Assembly: GCF_002735705.1 (NCBI RefSeq)
Contig: NZ_PDZL01000007.1
Coordinates: 1-64,000, forward strand
Reading direction: 5' to 3'
Source of the DNA: Janthinobacterium sp. BJB426
GTDB taxonomy: Bacteria; Pseudomonadota; Gammaproteobacteria; Burkholderiales; Burkholderiaceae_D
DNA: 64,000 nt
Positions 27,835 through 37,346 of this stretch are shown here, piece by piece. How positions within the stretch are numbered: the stretch's first letter is position 1; each line of letters begins with the position of its first letter. Position numbers and translations under genes: made by a program. Below the pieces are notes generated by a model. The model saw only the letters and a list, made by a program, of their open reading frames with translations, did no database searches and was not told where the DNA came from.

Positions 27835-30800
27835 ACCTGTCCGAACTGAGCATCCGCCGCCCCGTCATGGTGGTGCTGCTGTCCCTCTCCATCATCCTGG
27901 CCGGCGTGCTGGCCTATCTGCAAATTCCCGTGGCGGCCTTGCCGAGCTACAACACGCCCGTCATCAATGTCAGCGCCGACCTGGCCGGCGCCAGCCCGGA
28001 AACCATGGCCTCGTCGGTGGCCTTGCCACTGGAAAAGCAGTTTTCCACCATTTCCGGCCTCAGCCTGATCACGTCCACGAGTACCTTGGGCAATACTTCG
28101 CTGACCCTGGAGTTTGACGCCAGCATCAACGTCAACGAGGCGGCCGTCGACGTGCAGGCGGCCCTGCTGCGCGCGCAGCGCCAGTTACCGACGGAAATGA
28201 CGGATTTGCCGTCCTACCGCAAGGTCAATCCGGCCGATGCGCCCGTGCTGTTCATCCAGATGACGTCGCCGTCGCTGAACTTGTCGGACCTCAATGATTA
28301 TGCGGAAAACCTGATCGCGCCCAGCCTGTCGACCTTGCCTGGCGTCGCCCAGGTCATCGTGAATGGCCAGAAACGCTTTGCCGTGCGCGTGCGCGCCCGT
28401 GCCGACCTGATGAATGCGCGCAACCTGACGATGGACGAGTTGGCCACCGCCTTGCGCACCTCGAACACGAATTCCCCGCTGGGCATCCTTGACGGTCCGA
28501 GCCAGACCCTGACTATCCAGGGCAATCCGCAAATGATGAAAGCGGCCGATTTTGCCGAATTGATCGTCGCCAGCCGCAATGGCCAGCCCGTGCGGCTGAA
28601 AGACGTGGCCGAGGTGGAAGACAGTTTTCAGTCGATCAAGTCCGTCGGCAGTTTCAATGGCGAGCGTTCGATCAGCCTGATGGTGCAGCGCCAACCGGAC
28701 GCCAACACCGTGCAAGTGGTCGATGGCGTGCGTCGTTTGTTGCCAGGCTTCAAGGAGCAATTGCCGCAATCGATACAGATCAGCCTGGTAAACGACCGTT
28801 CGCTGTCGATCCGTGAAGCCATCCACGACGTGAATCTGACCTTGGCGCTGACGGTGGTGCTGGTGGTGCTGGTGATCTTCCTGTTCCTGCACCGCGCGGC
28901 AGCCACCTTCATTCCCGCCGTCACCATGCCGATTTCCCTGCTCGGCGCCCTGGCCCTGCTGTACTGGCTCGGCTACAGCCTCGACAACGTCTCGCTGCTG
29001 GGCATTACCCTGGCCGTGGGCCTGGTTGTCGACGATGCCATCGTGGTGCTGGAAAACATCGTGCGCCATATCGAGATGGGCAAGAAACCGATACGCGCGG
29101 CCCTGGAAGGGGCGAAAGAGATGGGCTTTACCATCATCTCGATTTCCGTCTCGCTGGTGGCCGTGTTCATCCCCATCTTCTTCATGCCGGGCGTGATCGG
29201 CTTGCTGTTCCATGAGTTCGCCGTTGTCGTCTCGCTGGCCGTGCTGGTATCCGCCATTGTGTCGCTGACCCTGGTGCCGATGCTGGCCAGCCGCTTCCTG
29301 CCGGCCGATTCGCGCGAGCACAATGACAGCGACCCCAGTCATGGCGAAAAAACCTTTATCGGCCGCCATTTCGAAGCGGGTTTCACGGCATTGCGCAACG
29401 GTTATGTGCATCTGCTCGACAAGGCCTTGGCGCACCGCAATGTGGTGCTGTTCGTTGCCGTGTGTACTTTTGCGCTGACGGTGCTGTTGTACGCCACGAT
29501 ACCGAAAGGTTTTTTCCCAGAGGAAGACCTGGGCCAGATCCAGGTGAATACGGAAGCGTCGGAGGATATTTCCTCGGCGGCACTGCAAGACTTGCAAGCC
29601 CGCGTGGCGGCCGTGCTCAAGGCGGACCCCAGCGTCCAGGATGTGACCTCGTTCGTCGGCGGCGGCAACACGGGCCGCATGTTCATGGTCTTGAAACCGC
29701 GCAGCGAGCGGCCGAAAATGCCCGTGGTGCTGGAAAACCTGCGCCGCGCGACGAGCACCGTGCCCGGCATGGCCGTGTATTTCCGTCCCGTGCAAAACTT
29801 GCAGTTGGGCGGACGCCAGAGCAAGAGCCGCTACCAGTACACCCTGCAAAGCGTCAGCCCCGACGCCTTGAATGACTGGGCGGAAAAGTTTATCGCCGGT
29901 ATGCGCACGGATCCCGCCTTCCGCGACGTTACCAGCGATTCGCAGATCAAGGGCTTGCAGGCGTCGCTCAGGATCGACCGCGACAAGGCCAACCTGCTGG
30001 GCGTGCAAATGTCCGACATCCGCACGGCCCTGTACAGCGCCTTTGGCGAGCGGCAAGTGTCGACCATCTATTCGTCGGCCGCCAGCTATTACGTGATCCT
30101 GGAAGCGGCCACGGCCGACCGCCAGTATGACGATGCGCTCACGCGCGTGTCCGTGCGCAGCAAGACGGGCGAACTGGTGAAACTGTCGAGTATTGCCTAT
30201 GTGGAACGCACGATCGGTCCCACGTCCGTGAATCACCAGGGGCAGTTGCAGGCCGTCACCATCGCCTTCAATCTGGCGCCCGACGTGCCGCTCGGTATCG
30301 CCACGGGCAAGATCGATGTGATGGCCAAGGACATGAACTTGCCGGCTTCCATCATCACGCGCTACGGCGGTGATGCGGCCGTGTTCCAGAGCTCGCAATC
30401 GAGCCAGATCATCCTCATCATTGCCGCGCTGGCCGTGATCTATGTGCTGCTCGGCGTGCTGTATGAGAGCTACATCCATCCGCTGACCATCCTGGCCGGC
30501 TTGCCGTCGGCGGCCGTGGGGGCGCTCCTGACCCTGCGCCTGTTCGGCATGGACCTGACAATGATCGCCATCATCGGCATTTTGATGCTGATCGGTATCG
30601 TCAAGAAAAACGCCATCATGATGATCGACTTTGCCCTGCATGCGCAGCGCAACGACGGGCTGGCGCCGGCCGAGGCCATTCGCCAGGCGTGCATCTTGCG
30701 TTTCCGCCCCATCATGATGACCACGGCGGCGGCGCTGATGGGCGCCTTGCCGATCGCCCTGGGCCTGGGCGCCGGCGCCGAATTGCGCCAGCCGCTGGGC

Positions 30801-30941
30801 CTGGCCGTGGTCGGTGGCTTGCTGTTTTCGCAAGTGATTACCCTGTTCATCACGCCCGTGATTTATTTGTTCCTCGATAAGTACAGCGGCACGGGACCGT
30901 TGACGGACGAGCAATTGGTGGCACTCGACAACAAGTCCTGA
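27831..30941 (+). CDS. RND multidrug efflux pump permease (MdtB/AcrB type)
   Basis: The 1036-residue inner-membrane transporter has the RND plan: one N-terminal helix, a large periplasmic loop, six helices, a second large loop and five to six helices. The family motif D-block GLVVDDAIVVLENIVRH carries the proton-relay Asp pair. The second half has LMLIGIVKKNAIMMIDFAL. The start (MNLSELSIRRPVMVVLLS) and the FFPEEDLGQIQV segment match the multidrug (HAE1) branch rather than heavy-metal pumps. The substrate cannot be read from the sequence. A terminator follows at 30960. Confidence 0.93.
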   Translation: MNLSELSIRRPVMVVLLSLSIILAGVLAYLQIPVAALPSYNTPVINVSADLAGASPETMASSVALPLEKQFSTISGLSLITSTSTLGNTSLTLEFDASINVNEAAVDVQAALLRAQRQLPTEMTDLPSYRKVNPADAPVLFIQMTSPSLNLSDLNDYAENLIAPSLSTLPGVAQVIVNGQKRFAVRVRARADLMNARNLTMDELATALRTSNTNSPLGILDGPSQTLTIQGNPQMMKAADFAELIVASRNGQPVRLKDVAEVEDSFQSIKSVGSFNGERSISLMVQRQPDANTVQVVDGVRRLLPGFKEQLPQSIQISLVNDRSLSIREAIHDVNLTLALTVVLVVLVIFLFLHRAAATFIPAVTMPISLLGALALLYWLGYSLDNVSLLGITLAVGLVVDDAIVVLENIVRHIEMGKKPIRAALEGAKEMGFTIISISVSLVAVFIPIFFMPGVIGLLFHEFAVVVSLAVLVSAIVSLTLVPMLASRFLPADSREHNDSDPSHGEKTFIGRHFEAGFTALRNGYVHLLDKALAHRNVVLFVAVCTFALTVLLYATIPKGFFPEEDLGQIQVNTEASEDISSAALQDLQARVAAVLKADPSVQDVTSFVGGGNTGRMFMVLKPRSERPKMPVVLENLRRATSTVPGMAVYFRPVQNLQLGGRQSKSRYQYTLQSVSPDALNDWAEKFIAGMRTDPAFRDVTSDSQIKGLQASLRIDRDKANLLGVQMSDIRTALYSAFGERQVSTIYSSAASYYVILEAATADRQYDDALTRVSVRSKTGELVKLSSIAYVERTIGPTSVNHQGQLQAVTIAFNLAPDVPLGIATGKIDVMAKDMNLPASIITRYGGDAAVFQSSQSSQIILIIAALAVIYVLLGVLYESYIHPLTILAGLPSAAVGALLTLRLFGMDLTMIAIIGILMLIGIVKKNAIMMIDFALHAQRNDGLAPAEAIRQACILRFRPIMMTTAAALMGALPIALGLGAGAELRQPLGLAVVGGLLFSQVITLFITPVIYLFLDKYSGTGPLTDEQLVALDNKS

Positions 30942-30959
30942 GCCGCCACACGGCCACCA

Positions 30960-30999
30960 CCGGCGCCCCGTTCCTGCGTGAATGCGGCGCCGGTTTTGT
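30960..30999 (+). terminator. Intrinsic terminator after the RND pump
   Basis: ACCGGCGCC (30960-30968) pairs with GGCGCCGGT (30987-30995), followed by TTTG. It ends the regulator-kinase-adaptor-pump unit. Confidence 0.75.
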
Positions 31000-31212
31000 A
31001 TGGGCCGTGATACATACGGTAACAACCGTCAAGGCACGGCTCGGGTACTCTGATACCGCTGCAAGGAATGTCGCTATCCTGTACGCTTCGGGTTGGAAAT
31101 GCCGAGGAAGTGTTCCCAAAAGCAAGGGACTCTGGCACTATGGCTGCCCTGTAAGATTACTTTTGTCGCTACACAGAAAGCACGATTCATTTTGCATGAC
31201 ACGACCCATTTG

Positions 31213-32100
31213 ATGGCTGCCGATTCCGATGTTTGCCCCACCTGCGGGCAAGTGATCAAGCCACCACCGGCCTACGGGTCCAGGACCAGCACCATGCGCA
31301 AGGTGGCGCTCGGCGTGTCCGTCTTGCTGCACGTGCTGCTGGCGGCGTATGTCCTGTTGCACAGCGACAAGATCGAAAAGATTCCGCCGCCGAAGAAGGA
31401 AAGCGCGATGGTCTACATTGCGCCGCTGAAAGACAAGCCGCAACCGAAGCCGCAGCCGAAGCCCACGCCGAAACCGAAGGACACGAAAGTGGCCAAGGTG
31501 AAACCGCCGCCGGCACCGAGCAAGCGCGTAGTGACGAAGGACGTGCCGCGCGACAAGCCGAAACTGGAAACCTTCACGCCGCCGCTGGTGTCGAAAGTGC
31601 CGTTGCCGCCGCCGCCCGCTGAAGACATGAGCTCGATGATTGAGCAGCGCCGCAAACAGCGCCAGGCGCAAAATCCCGCGCCGCCGGCCGAGGAAAGCGA
31701 AAACGACCGCGCCATGCGCGTGGCCAAGGCGAATATCGCCGGCGCCCAGGGGCGCAATTCCGGCAGCGACCGCGAGGATTCGGGCGGCGTGTTTTCCATC
31801 GTCAACCAGACTTCGTTCAGCGCGGAAGTCAAGTTCAAGGGCTGGAACGGCAACTTCAAGCGCAATTGGCTGAAGCAGGAAAAAGTGGAGCTGGGCAATG
31901 AGCCCGATATCGAAACGGCCATCGTGAAAAAGATGATCCAGCTGATTCGTGCTGAAAAGCCTGGTGATTTCGTCTGGGAATCGCGGCGCCTGGGGCGCAA
32001 CGTCAACCTCAGCGCCCGCGTGGAAGACACGGCCGAGCTGATGGCCTTCCTGCGCCAGGAATTCTTTTCCGAGAAGCGTTCTGGGCCGGGACGGCGCTAG
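31213..32100 (+). CDS. TonB-like proline-rich membrane protein with N-terminal CxxC, unknown role
   Basis: This 295-residue protein has an N-terminal cytoplasmic knuckle (DVCPTCGQVIKPPPAYG) and one membrane helix (VALGVSVLLHVLLAAYVLLH). A long Pro/Lys-rich stretch with repeated PKP units follows (about residues 75-115), as in TonB. The C-terminal domain from about residue 195 (SIVNQTSFSAEVKFKGWNGN, EKPGDFVWESRRLGR) is not the usual TonB fold motif that I know. The VLLHVLLAAY helix fits energy-transducer proteins. The start is uncertain: ATG 31213 lacks a good ribosome binding site, and an in-frame ATG at 31093 would add 40 residues. It stands alone between the RND pump and engB, with terminators on both sides. 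Confidence 0.7.
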   Translation: MAADSDVCPTCGQVIKPPPAYGSRTSTMRKVALGVSVLLHVLLAAYVLLHSDKIEKIPPPKKESAMVYIAPLKDKPQPKPQPKPTPKPKDTKVAKVKPPPAPSKRVVTKDVPRDKPKLETFTPPLVSKVPLPPPPAEDMSSMIEQRRKQRQAQNPAPPAEESENDRAMRVAKANIAGAQGRNSGSDREDSGGVFSIVNQTSFSAEVKFKGWNGNFKRNWLKQEKVELGNEPDIETAIVKKMIQLIRAEKPGDFVWESRRLGRNVNLSARVEDTAELMAFLRQEFFSEKRSGPGRR

Positions 32101-32122
32101 GCGCTCGGAAAACTGACGGCAA

Positions 32123-32160
32123 TAAAAAAGGCTGCACCGTGTGAACGGGCAGCCTCTTTT
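32123..32160. terminator. Bidirectional terminator between the TonB-like gene and engB
   Basis: AGGCTGC (32129-32135) pairs with GCAGCCT (32149-32155). AAAAAA lies on the left and CTTTT on the right, so it serves both convergent genes. Confidence 0.82.
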
Positions 32161-32178
32161 ACGCAGCGTTGATGTCGA

Positions 32179-32922
32179 TCAAGCCGGTTTGTCGGTTCCC
32201 GCTTCCGGCTCGACGTCGTCTTCCATGTCGATCAGTTCGACCATCTGGGCCGCGCCATCTTCGCTGATGCCGGCCAGTTCCATGATCTTGTCGTTGGCTT
32301 CGTCGATGCCGACGCGCTTCAGGGCCGAGAACAGTTGCACGGTGAACGGGAAACCGACGCCGTCTTCATCCACGTAGCTGTCGAGCTTGGCTTTCGCCTG
32401 GCGCAAGGCATTCACGGATTCATTACGGTTCAGTTTATCGACCTTGGTCAGGATGCAGTGGATCGGCTTGCCTGTCGGGGCGAACCATTCCAGCATCTGA
32501 ATGTCCAGGTCGGTGAACGGGCGGCGCGAATCCATGATCAGGATCAAACCGGCCAATTGCTCGCGGCGCTGCACGTAGTCGCCCAGCAGGCGCTGCCAGT
32601 GCAGTTTGGCCGAGCCAGAGACTTCCGCGTAGCCGTAGCCCGGCAAGTCGACCAGCAGGCATTCGATCTCTTCGACGATGGTGGCATCCTTGCGGTGCTG
32701 CGCCACGTGGGCGCCGCCGATGGAGAAGTAGTTGATGTGCTGGGTACGGCCAGGTGTCTTGGAGGCGAACGCCAAGCCTTTCTGATTACACAAGATGTTG
32801 ATGGCGGTCGATTTACCGGCATTGGAGCGGCCGGCAAAGGCGATTTCCGGCACCGTGGTATCGGGCAGGTCACGCAATTGGTTGACGGTCGTAAAGAAGC
32901 GGGCTTGCCAGAGTTTTGACAT
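32179..32922 (-). CDS. engB: Ribosome biogenesis GTPase EngB (YihA/YsxC)
   Basis: EngB is an essential TRAFAC GTPase needed for late 50S assembly. The 247-residue product has G1 (GRSNAGKST, residues 31-39), G2 region ([13 protein letters not shown]), G3 ([10 protein letters not shown]) and G4 (TKVDKLNR). The C-terminal tail is acidic and longer than in E. coli ([14 protein letters not shown]). It is divergent from the cytochrome c4 gene, which is a common betaproteobacterial arrangement. Confidence 0.96.
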   Translation of the reverse strand: MSKLWQARFFTTVNQLRDLPDTTVPEIAFAGRSNAGKSTAINILCNQKGLAFASKTPGRTQHINYFSIGGAHVAQHRKDATIVEEIECLLVDLPGYGYAEVSGSAKLHWQRLLGDYVQRREQLAGLILIMDSRRPFTDLDIQMLEWFAPTGKPIHCILTKVDKLNRNESVNALRQAKAKLDSYVDEDGVGFPFTVQLFSALKRVGIDEANDKIMELAGISEDGAAQMVELIDMEDDVEPEAGTDKPA

Positions 32923-33108
32923 GGGAGTAGTAAAGCAACAAAAGGGAGCGATAAGGGAGCGATAACGCCAAGAAGCTATTGTACAATAAGGGGTTGTTTA
33001 TTGTTGCCGGCGTAGCAGCGATGCGGCTTGCGGCCCTGAAAATAAAGCAAAAATCCACAGGGCGCGGCAATGTCCACCACTAATTTCTCACTGTCTCAGG
33101 GTGCCTGA

Positions 33109-33780
33109 ATGAATCGTGCGTTTTCACCGTTGTTCAAATCCATGCTGCTCGCTTTGCTGGCTGTATCGGCAACTGCCTCCGCGGTCGAAGCACCGAAACC
33201 GGCCGTCAAGGCCGACGCTGCCAAGGGTGCTACCCTGTACGCCGATGGCGACGCGGCGCGCGGCTTGCCTGCCTGCGTCTCCTGCCATGGCGCGGCCGGC
33301 AATTCGACCATCACGGTCAATCCGAAACTGGCTGGCCAGCACGAAAGCTATATCTACAAGCAACTGGTCGACTTCACCACGCCGGAGCGCAACCAGCCTG
33401 TCATGACGACGTACGCGAAGATGCTCAGCGACGCCGACAAGAAAAATATCGCCGCCTACCTGGGTGCGCAGCTGTCCAAGCCGGGCGCCGCGAAAAACAA
33501 GGACACGATCGACCTGGGCAAGAAAATCTACCGTGGTGGCATTGCTTCGAAGCAAGTTGCTGCCTGCGCCAGCTGTCATGGCGCGACGGGCAATGGCATT
33601 CCCGTCCAGTATCCGCGCATCGCCGGCCAGCACCAGGACTACACGGTGGCCCAGCTGGCCATGTTCCGCAGCACCAAGGCTGATGCCCGCAAGAACAGCG
33701 CGCAAATGCACACCATCGCCGCCCGCATGTCGGATGACGAGATTGCCGCCGTGGCCGATTACATCGCCGGCCTGAAGTAA
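33109..33780 (+). CDS. Cytochrome c4, diheme periplasmic electron carrier
   Basis: The 223-residue product has a signal peptide (SMLLALLAVSATASA) and two heme c sites, CVSCH (residues 56-60) and CASCH (153-157). The two halves are homologous (CHGAAGNS... and CHGATGNG...), each with a GQH followed by a Met-containing region for the axial ligand. Cytochrome c4 delivers electrons to terminal oxidases. It lies just upstream of the cytochrome c assembly genes resB and ccsB, which would mature it. Confidence 0.94.
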   Translation: MNRAFSPLFKSMLLALLAVSATASAVEAPKPAVKADAAKGATLYADGDAARGLPACVSCHGAAGNSTITVNPKLAGQHESYIYKQLVDFTTPERNQPVMTTYAKMLSDADKKNIAAYLGAQLSKPGAAKNKDTIDLGKKIYRGGIASKQVAACASCHGATGNGIPVQYPRIAGQHQDYTVAQLAMFRSTKADARKNSAQMHTIAARMSDDEIAAVADYIAGLK

Positions 33781-33827
33781 GTTTTCATAGTGGCAAGCGA
33801 TTGCCAGGCGCACCAGCGCGCATGAAC

Positions 33828-33860
33828 AAGGGCGGCCGTCTCAACGGGCTGCCCTTTTTT
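33828..33860 (+). terminator. Intrinsic terminator after cytochrome c4
   Basis: AAGGGCGGCC (33828-33837) pairs with GGCTGCCCTT (33847-33856) with one mismatch. A run of six T residues ends the element. Confidence 0.8.
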
Positions 33861-33964
33861 ATGGCAAGGGCCAAACAGGAGTATGCTGCCGCCTTGCGCG
33901 GAGAAACTACTGCTCCATGCCTACATTTTCTTGAAGATTGCATATCCCGTATGAGTATCAACGT

Positions 33965-36061
33965 ATGAGCACAGGCACGACCGGAATCGAGTTAAAGACC
34001 CAACGCCGCAGCCTGGCTGAATTCGTCGAGCTGGTCTCGTCGATGCGCTTTGCCATCAGCCTGCTGACCCTGATCGCCGTCGCGTCCATCATCGGCACCG
34101 TGCTCAAGCAAAACGAGCCCATGCCCAATTATGTGAACCAGTTCGGGCCGTTCTGGTTTGCCGTCTTCGACAAGCTGAGCCTGTACTCCGTGTATTCGGC
34201 CTGGTGGTTCCTCGTGATCATGGGTTTCCTCGTCGCCTCGACCTCGCTGTGCATCGTACGCAATGCGCCGAAGATGCTCAAGGACATGCGCAGCTGGCGC
34301 GAAACCGTGCGCGAGCAATCGCTGCGCAATTTCCACCACAAGCTGGAATGGCAGGCGCCGCTGCCGCGCGCCGTGCTGGCGCAGCAGATGGTGATGCGCC
34401 TGAAAGACGCCGGCTACGCGGCCAAGGTAGTCGAGAAGGACAACGCCACCCTGGTCGCCGCCAAGCGGGGCGCCGCCAATAAATGGGGCTATATTTTTGC
34501 CCACGGCGCCATCGTCATCATTTGCGTCGGCGGTTTGCTCGATTCGGAAATGCCGATTCGCGTACAGCAATGGTTCTTTGGCAAGACGCCGTTTTCCGGC
34601 AGCGGCGTGATCGCCGATATTCCCGCCCAGCACCGCCTGAGCCTGTCGAACCCCACTTTCCGTGGCAATACCATGATTCCGGAAGGCTCGTCGAGCAATA
34701 CGGCCATCATTCCTCAGGCCGATGGCGTACTGATCCAGGATCTGCCCATCACCATCCTGCTGAAAAAATTCCACATTGATTTCTACAGCACGGGCATGCC
34801 GAAGCTGTTTGCCAGCGATGTCGTCATCACCGACCATGTAACGGGTGAAAGTTTCCCTGCAACCATCAAAGTCAACCAGCCGCTGTTGTACAAGGGCCTG
34901 GCCCTGTACCAGTCCAGCTTTGAGGATGGCGGCAGCAAGCTCAAGTTGACGGGTTTTCCCATGACGGGCAAGACGACGAAACGCTTCGATATCGGCGGCG
35001 AAGTGGGCGGCAGCACGCCGCTCGAGCGCAGCGATGGCAATTCCTATACGGTGGAATGGTCGGGTTTCCGCCCGTTTAACGTGGAAAACCTCAGCGCGGG
35101 CCAGGATGTGCGCGCCGTCAGCAAGGCGGAAAGTTTCAACGATAAATTCGCCGTCGGCCTCGATAAACGCCTCGGCTCGGCCGCGAAGAACGCGAATAAC
35201 AAGGATCTCAAGAACGTCGGTCCCTCGGTGCAATACAAATTGCGCGACAAGACGGGCCAGGCGCGCGAGTACCAGAACTACATGCAGCCCGTCACCGTGG
35301 ATGGCACGACGGTGTTCCTGGCCGGCATGCGCGTCAACCCCAGCGATCCGTTCAGCTATTTGCGCATTCCCGCCGATGACAATTACAGCGTGAATGAATG
35401 GATGCGTTTGCGTGCCGCGCTGCAAGATCCCGCGCTGCGCCAGCAAGCCGCCACGCGCTATGCGGCGCGCGCCATGCCGCAGGCGGGCGCGGAAGCCCTG
35501 CGCGGCCAGTTGCAGGAATCGGCGGCGAAAAGCCTGGGCATCTTTGCCGGCAATGGGCAAGAGGGCGGTTTCCTCGCCATTTCGCGATTCCTGGAGAAAA
35601 TTCCTGCCGCTGAGCAAGAAAAAGCGGCCGATATCTTCATGAAAATCCTGAATGGCAGCCTATGGGACTTGTGGCAGGCGGCGCGCGCCCAGGATGGCTT
35701 GAAAGCCATCGAGGCCGATGACAAGCACGGCCGCTTCCTGCAACTGGCCACGAATGCGCTGTCCGACAGCTTCTTCTATGGCGCGCCCGTGTATCTGCAA
35801 CTCGATGACTTTACGGAAATCAAGGCGTCCGTGCTGCAGGTGACGCGTTCGCCGGGCAAGAGCGTCGTCTACCTCGGTTGCCTGTTCCTCGTGATCGGCG
35901 TGTTTTCCATGTTTTATATTCGCGAGCGCCGCTTGTGGGTGTGGATCAAGGATGGCGAGGGCGGCAGCGAAGCCTTGATGGCCATGAGCACGCAACGCAA
36001 GACCCTGGATTTTGAAAAAGAATTTGAGAACTTGAAGGCAAAGCTGCCGCAATCGGCGTAA
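33965..36061 (+). CDS. resB: ResB, System II cytochrome c assembly protein
   Basis: ResB with its partner CcsB/CcsA forms the System II heme lyase, which exports heme and attaches it to CxxCH motifs. The 698-residue product has three N-terminal helices (FAISLLTLIAVASIIGTVL, WWFLVIMGFLVASTSLCIV, and one near residue 180), a large periplasmic domain, and a last helix near the C-terminus (VYLGCLFLVIGVFSMFYI). The start at 33965 (MSTGTTGIEL) is the best ATG. An in-frame TTG at 33938 is possible. ccsB follows after 49 bases. Confidence 0.93.
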   Translation: MSTGTTGIELKTQRRSLAEFVELVSSMRFAISLLTLIAVASIIGTVLKQNEPMPNYVNQFGPFWFAVFDKLSLYSVYSAWWFLVIMGFLVASTSLCIVRNAPKMLKDMRSWRETVREQSLRNFHHKLEWQAPLPRAVLAQQMVMRLKDAGYAAKVVEKDNATLVAAKRGAANKWGYIFAHGAIVIICVGGLLDSEMPIRVQQWFFGKTPFSGSGVIADIPAQHRLSLSNPTFRGNTMIPEGSSSNTAIIPQADGVLIQDLPITILLKKFHIDFYSTGMPKLFASDVVITDHVTGESFPATIKVNQPLLYKGLALYQSSFEDGGSKLKLTGFPMTGKTTKRFDIGGEVGGSTPLERSDGNSYTVEWSGFRPFNVENLSAGQDVRAVSKAESFNDKFAVGLDKRLGSAAKNANNKDLKNVGPSVQYKLRDKTGQAREYQNYMQPVTVDGTTVFLAGMRVNPSDPFSYLRIPADDNYSVNEWMRLRAALQDPALRQQAATRYAARAMPQAGAEALRGQLQESAAKSLGIFAGNGQEGGFLAISRFLEKIPAAEQEKAADIFMKILNGSLWDLWQAARAQDGLKAIEADDKHGRFLQLATNALSDSFFYGAPVYLQLDDFTEIKASVLQVTRSPGKSVVYLGCLFLVIGVFSMFYIRERRLWVWIKDGEGGSEALMAMSTQRKTLDFEKEFENLKAKLPQSA

Positions 36062-36110
36062 GCTGCGCTGTGTCTGGGACGCTTGCGCGTCGCCGGGAAT
36101 GGAGAAAATG

Positions 36111-37262
36111 ATGGAATTGGCAAACAAGCAAATATATACGCAGGAACCAGGATTTTTCAAGCGCCTGAGCCTGATCGATTGGCTGTATGGCGCAGGCTTG
36201 CTGGCGGCCTCCCTGTTCGGCCTGATGCGCTTTGGCGCCTTCATGGATATCTATGAAAAAGCCATCCTGCTGGCCGCGGCGCCCACGTTCGCCTGGCTGG
36301 GCTGGTACTGGAAGCCCGTGCGCTGGCTGATCCCCGTGGCAGCCGTGCTGTCGCTGTTCGCCATCGAGTTGTACGCGGGCCACCTGGAAATGGCGAACCA
36401 GAAATTCTTCCTGAAATACATCTTGTCGAGCCAGTCCGCCATCCTGTGGATGGGCACGCTTTTCGTGCTGTCGACCCTGTTCTACTGGATCGGCCTGGTG
36501 GCGCGCTCGGAATTCGGCTCATCCGTCGGCTCCCTGCTGTGCTGGGCCGGCGTCGTGCTGGGCCTGACGGGCATGCTGGTGCGCTGGTACGAGTCTTACC
36601 TCATCGGCGCCGACGTGGGCCATATCCCCGTGTCGAACCTGTATGAAGTGTTCATCCTGTTTTCCCTGATCACGGCCATGTTCTACCTGTATTACGAGCA
36701 GCACTATGCGACGCGCCAGCTGGGCGCCTTCGTCATGCTGGTCATTTCGGCGGCCGTCGTGTTCCTGATGTGGTACACGGTCACGCGCGACGCGGCCGAA
36801 ATCCAGCCGCTGGTGCCGGCCCTGCAAAGCTGGTGGATGAAGATCCACGTGCCGGCCAACTTCATCGGCTACGGCACCTTCGCCCTGTCGGCCATGGTGG
36901 CCGCAGCCTACCTGCTCAAGTCGAGCGGCTACCTGGTCGACCGCCTGCCGTCGCTGGAAGTGCTCGACGACGTCATGTACAAGGCCATTTCCGTCGGCTT
37001 CGCTTTCTTCACGGTAGCGACCATCCTGGGCGCCCTGTGGGCGGCCGAAGCGTGGGGCGGCTACTGGTCATGGGATCCGAAAGAAACGTGGGCGCTGATC
37101 GTCTGGCTCAACTATGCAGCCTGGCTGCACATGCGCCTGATGACAGGCTTGCGCGGCCGCGTCGCCTCGTGGTGGGCGCTGGTGGGCTTGCTGGTGACGA
37201 CCTTCGCGTTTTTGGGCGTGAATATGTTCCTTTCTGGATTACATTCTTACGGCAAGCTTTAA
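36111..37262 (+). CDS. ccsB: CcsB/ResC-type cytochrome c assembly protein (CcsA family)
   Basis: This is the second System II subunit. The 383-residue membrane protein has about eight helices and the family's tryptophan-rich heme-handling motif (EAWGGYWSWDPKETWAL). The conserved histidines of the family are visible in KIHVPANFIGYG and WLHMRLM. GGAG at 36101-36104 best fits the ATG at 36111, and 36108 is equally readable. Naming of the two System II proteins varies between organisms. Confidence 0.92.
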   Translation: MELANKQIYTQEPGFFKRLSLIDWLYGAGLLAASLFGLMRFGAFMDIYEKAILLAAAPTFAWLGWYWKPVRWLIPVAAVLSLFAIELYAGHLEMANQKFFLKYILSSQSAILWMGTLFVLSTLFYWIGLVARSEFGSSVGSLLCWAGVVLGLTGMLVRWYESYLIGADVGHIPVSNLYEVFILFSLITAMFYLYYEQHYATRQLGAFVMLVISAAVVFLMWYTVTRDAAEIQPLVPALQSWWMKIHVPANFIGYGTFALSAMVAAAYLLKSSGYLVDRLPSLEVLDDVMYKAISVGFAFFTVATILGALWAAEAWGGYWSWDPKETWALIVWLNYAAWLHMRLMTGLRGRVASWWALVGLLVTTFAFLGVNMFLSGLHSYGKL

Positions 37263-37346
37263 TTGTTTTTTGCATGACAGAAGCGTCATGAACGGCTCGG
37301 GAAAACTGGTGTAAGGTACAAATAATCACCTTTTCCCGGAGCCGCC

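Noticed and set aside
28185-31025. 946-codon open frame antisense to the RND pump
   Set aside because: The sense protein is a full-length RND transporter. The antisense product is low-complexity and His/Gln/Arg-rich.
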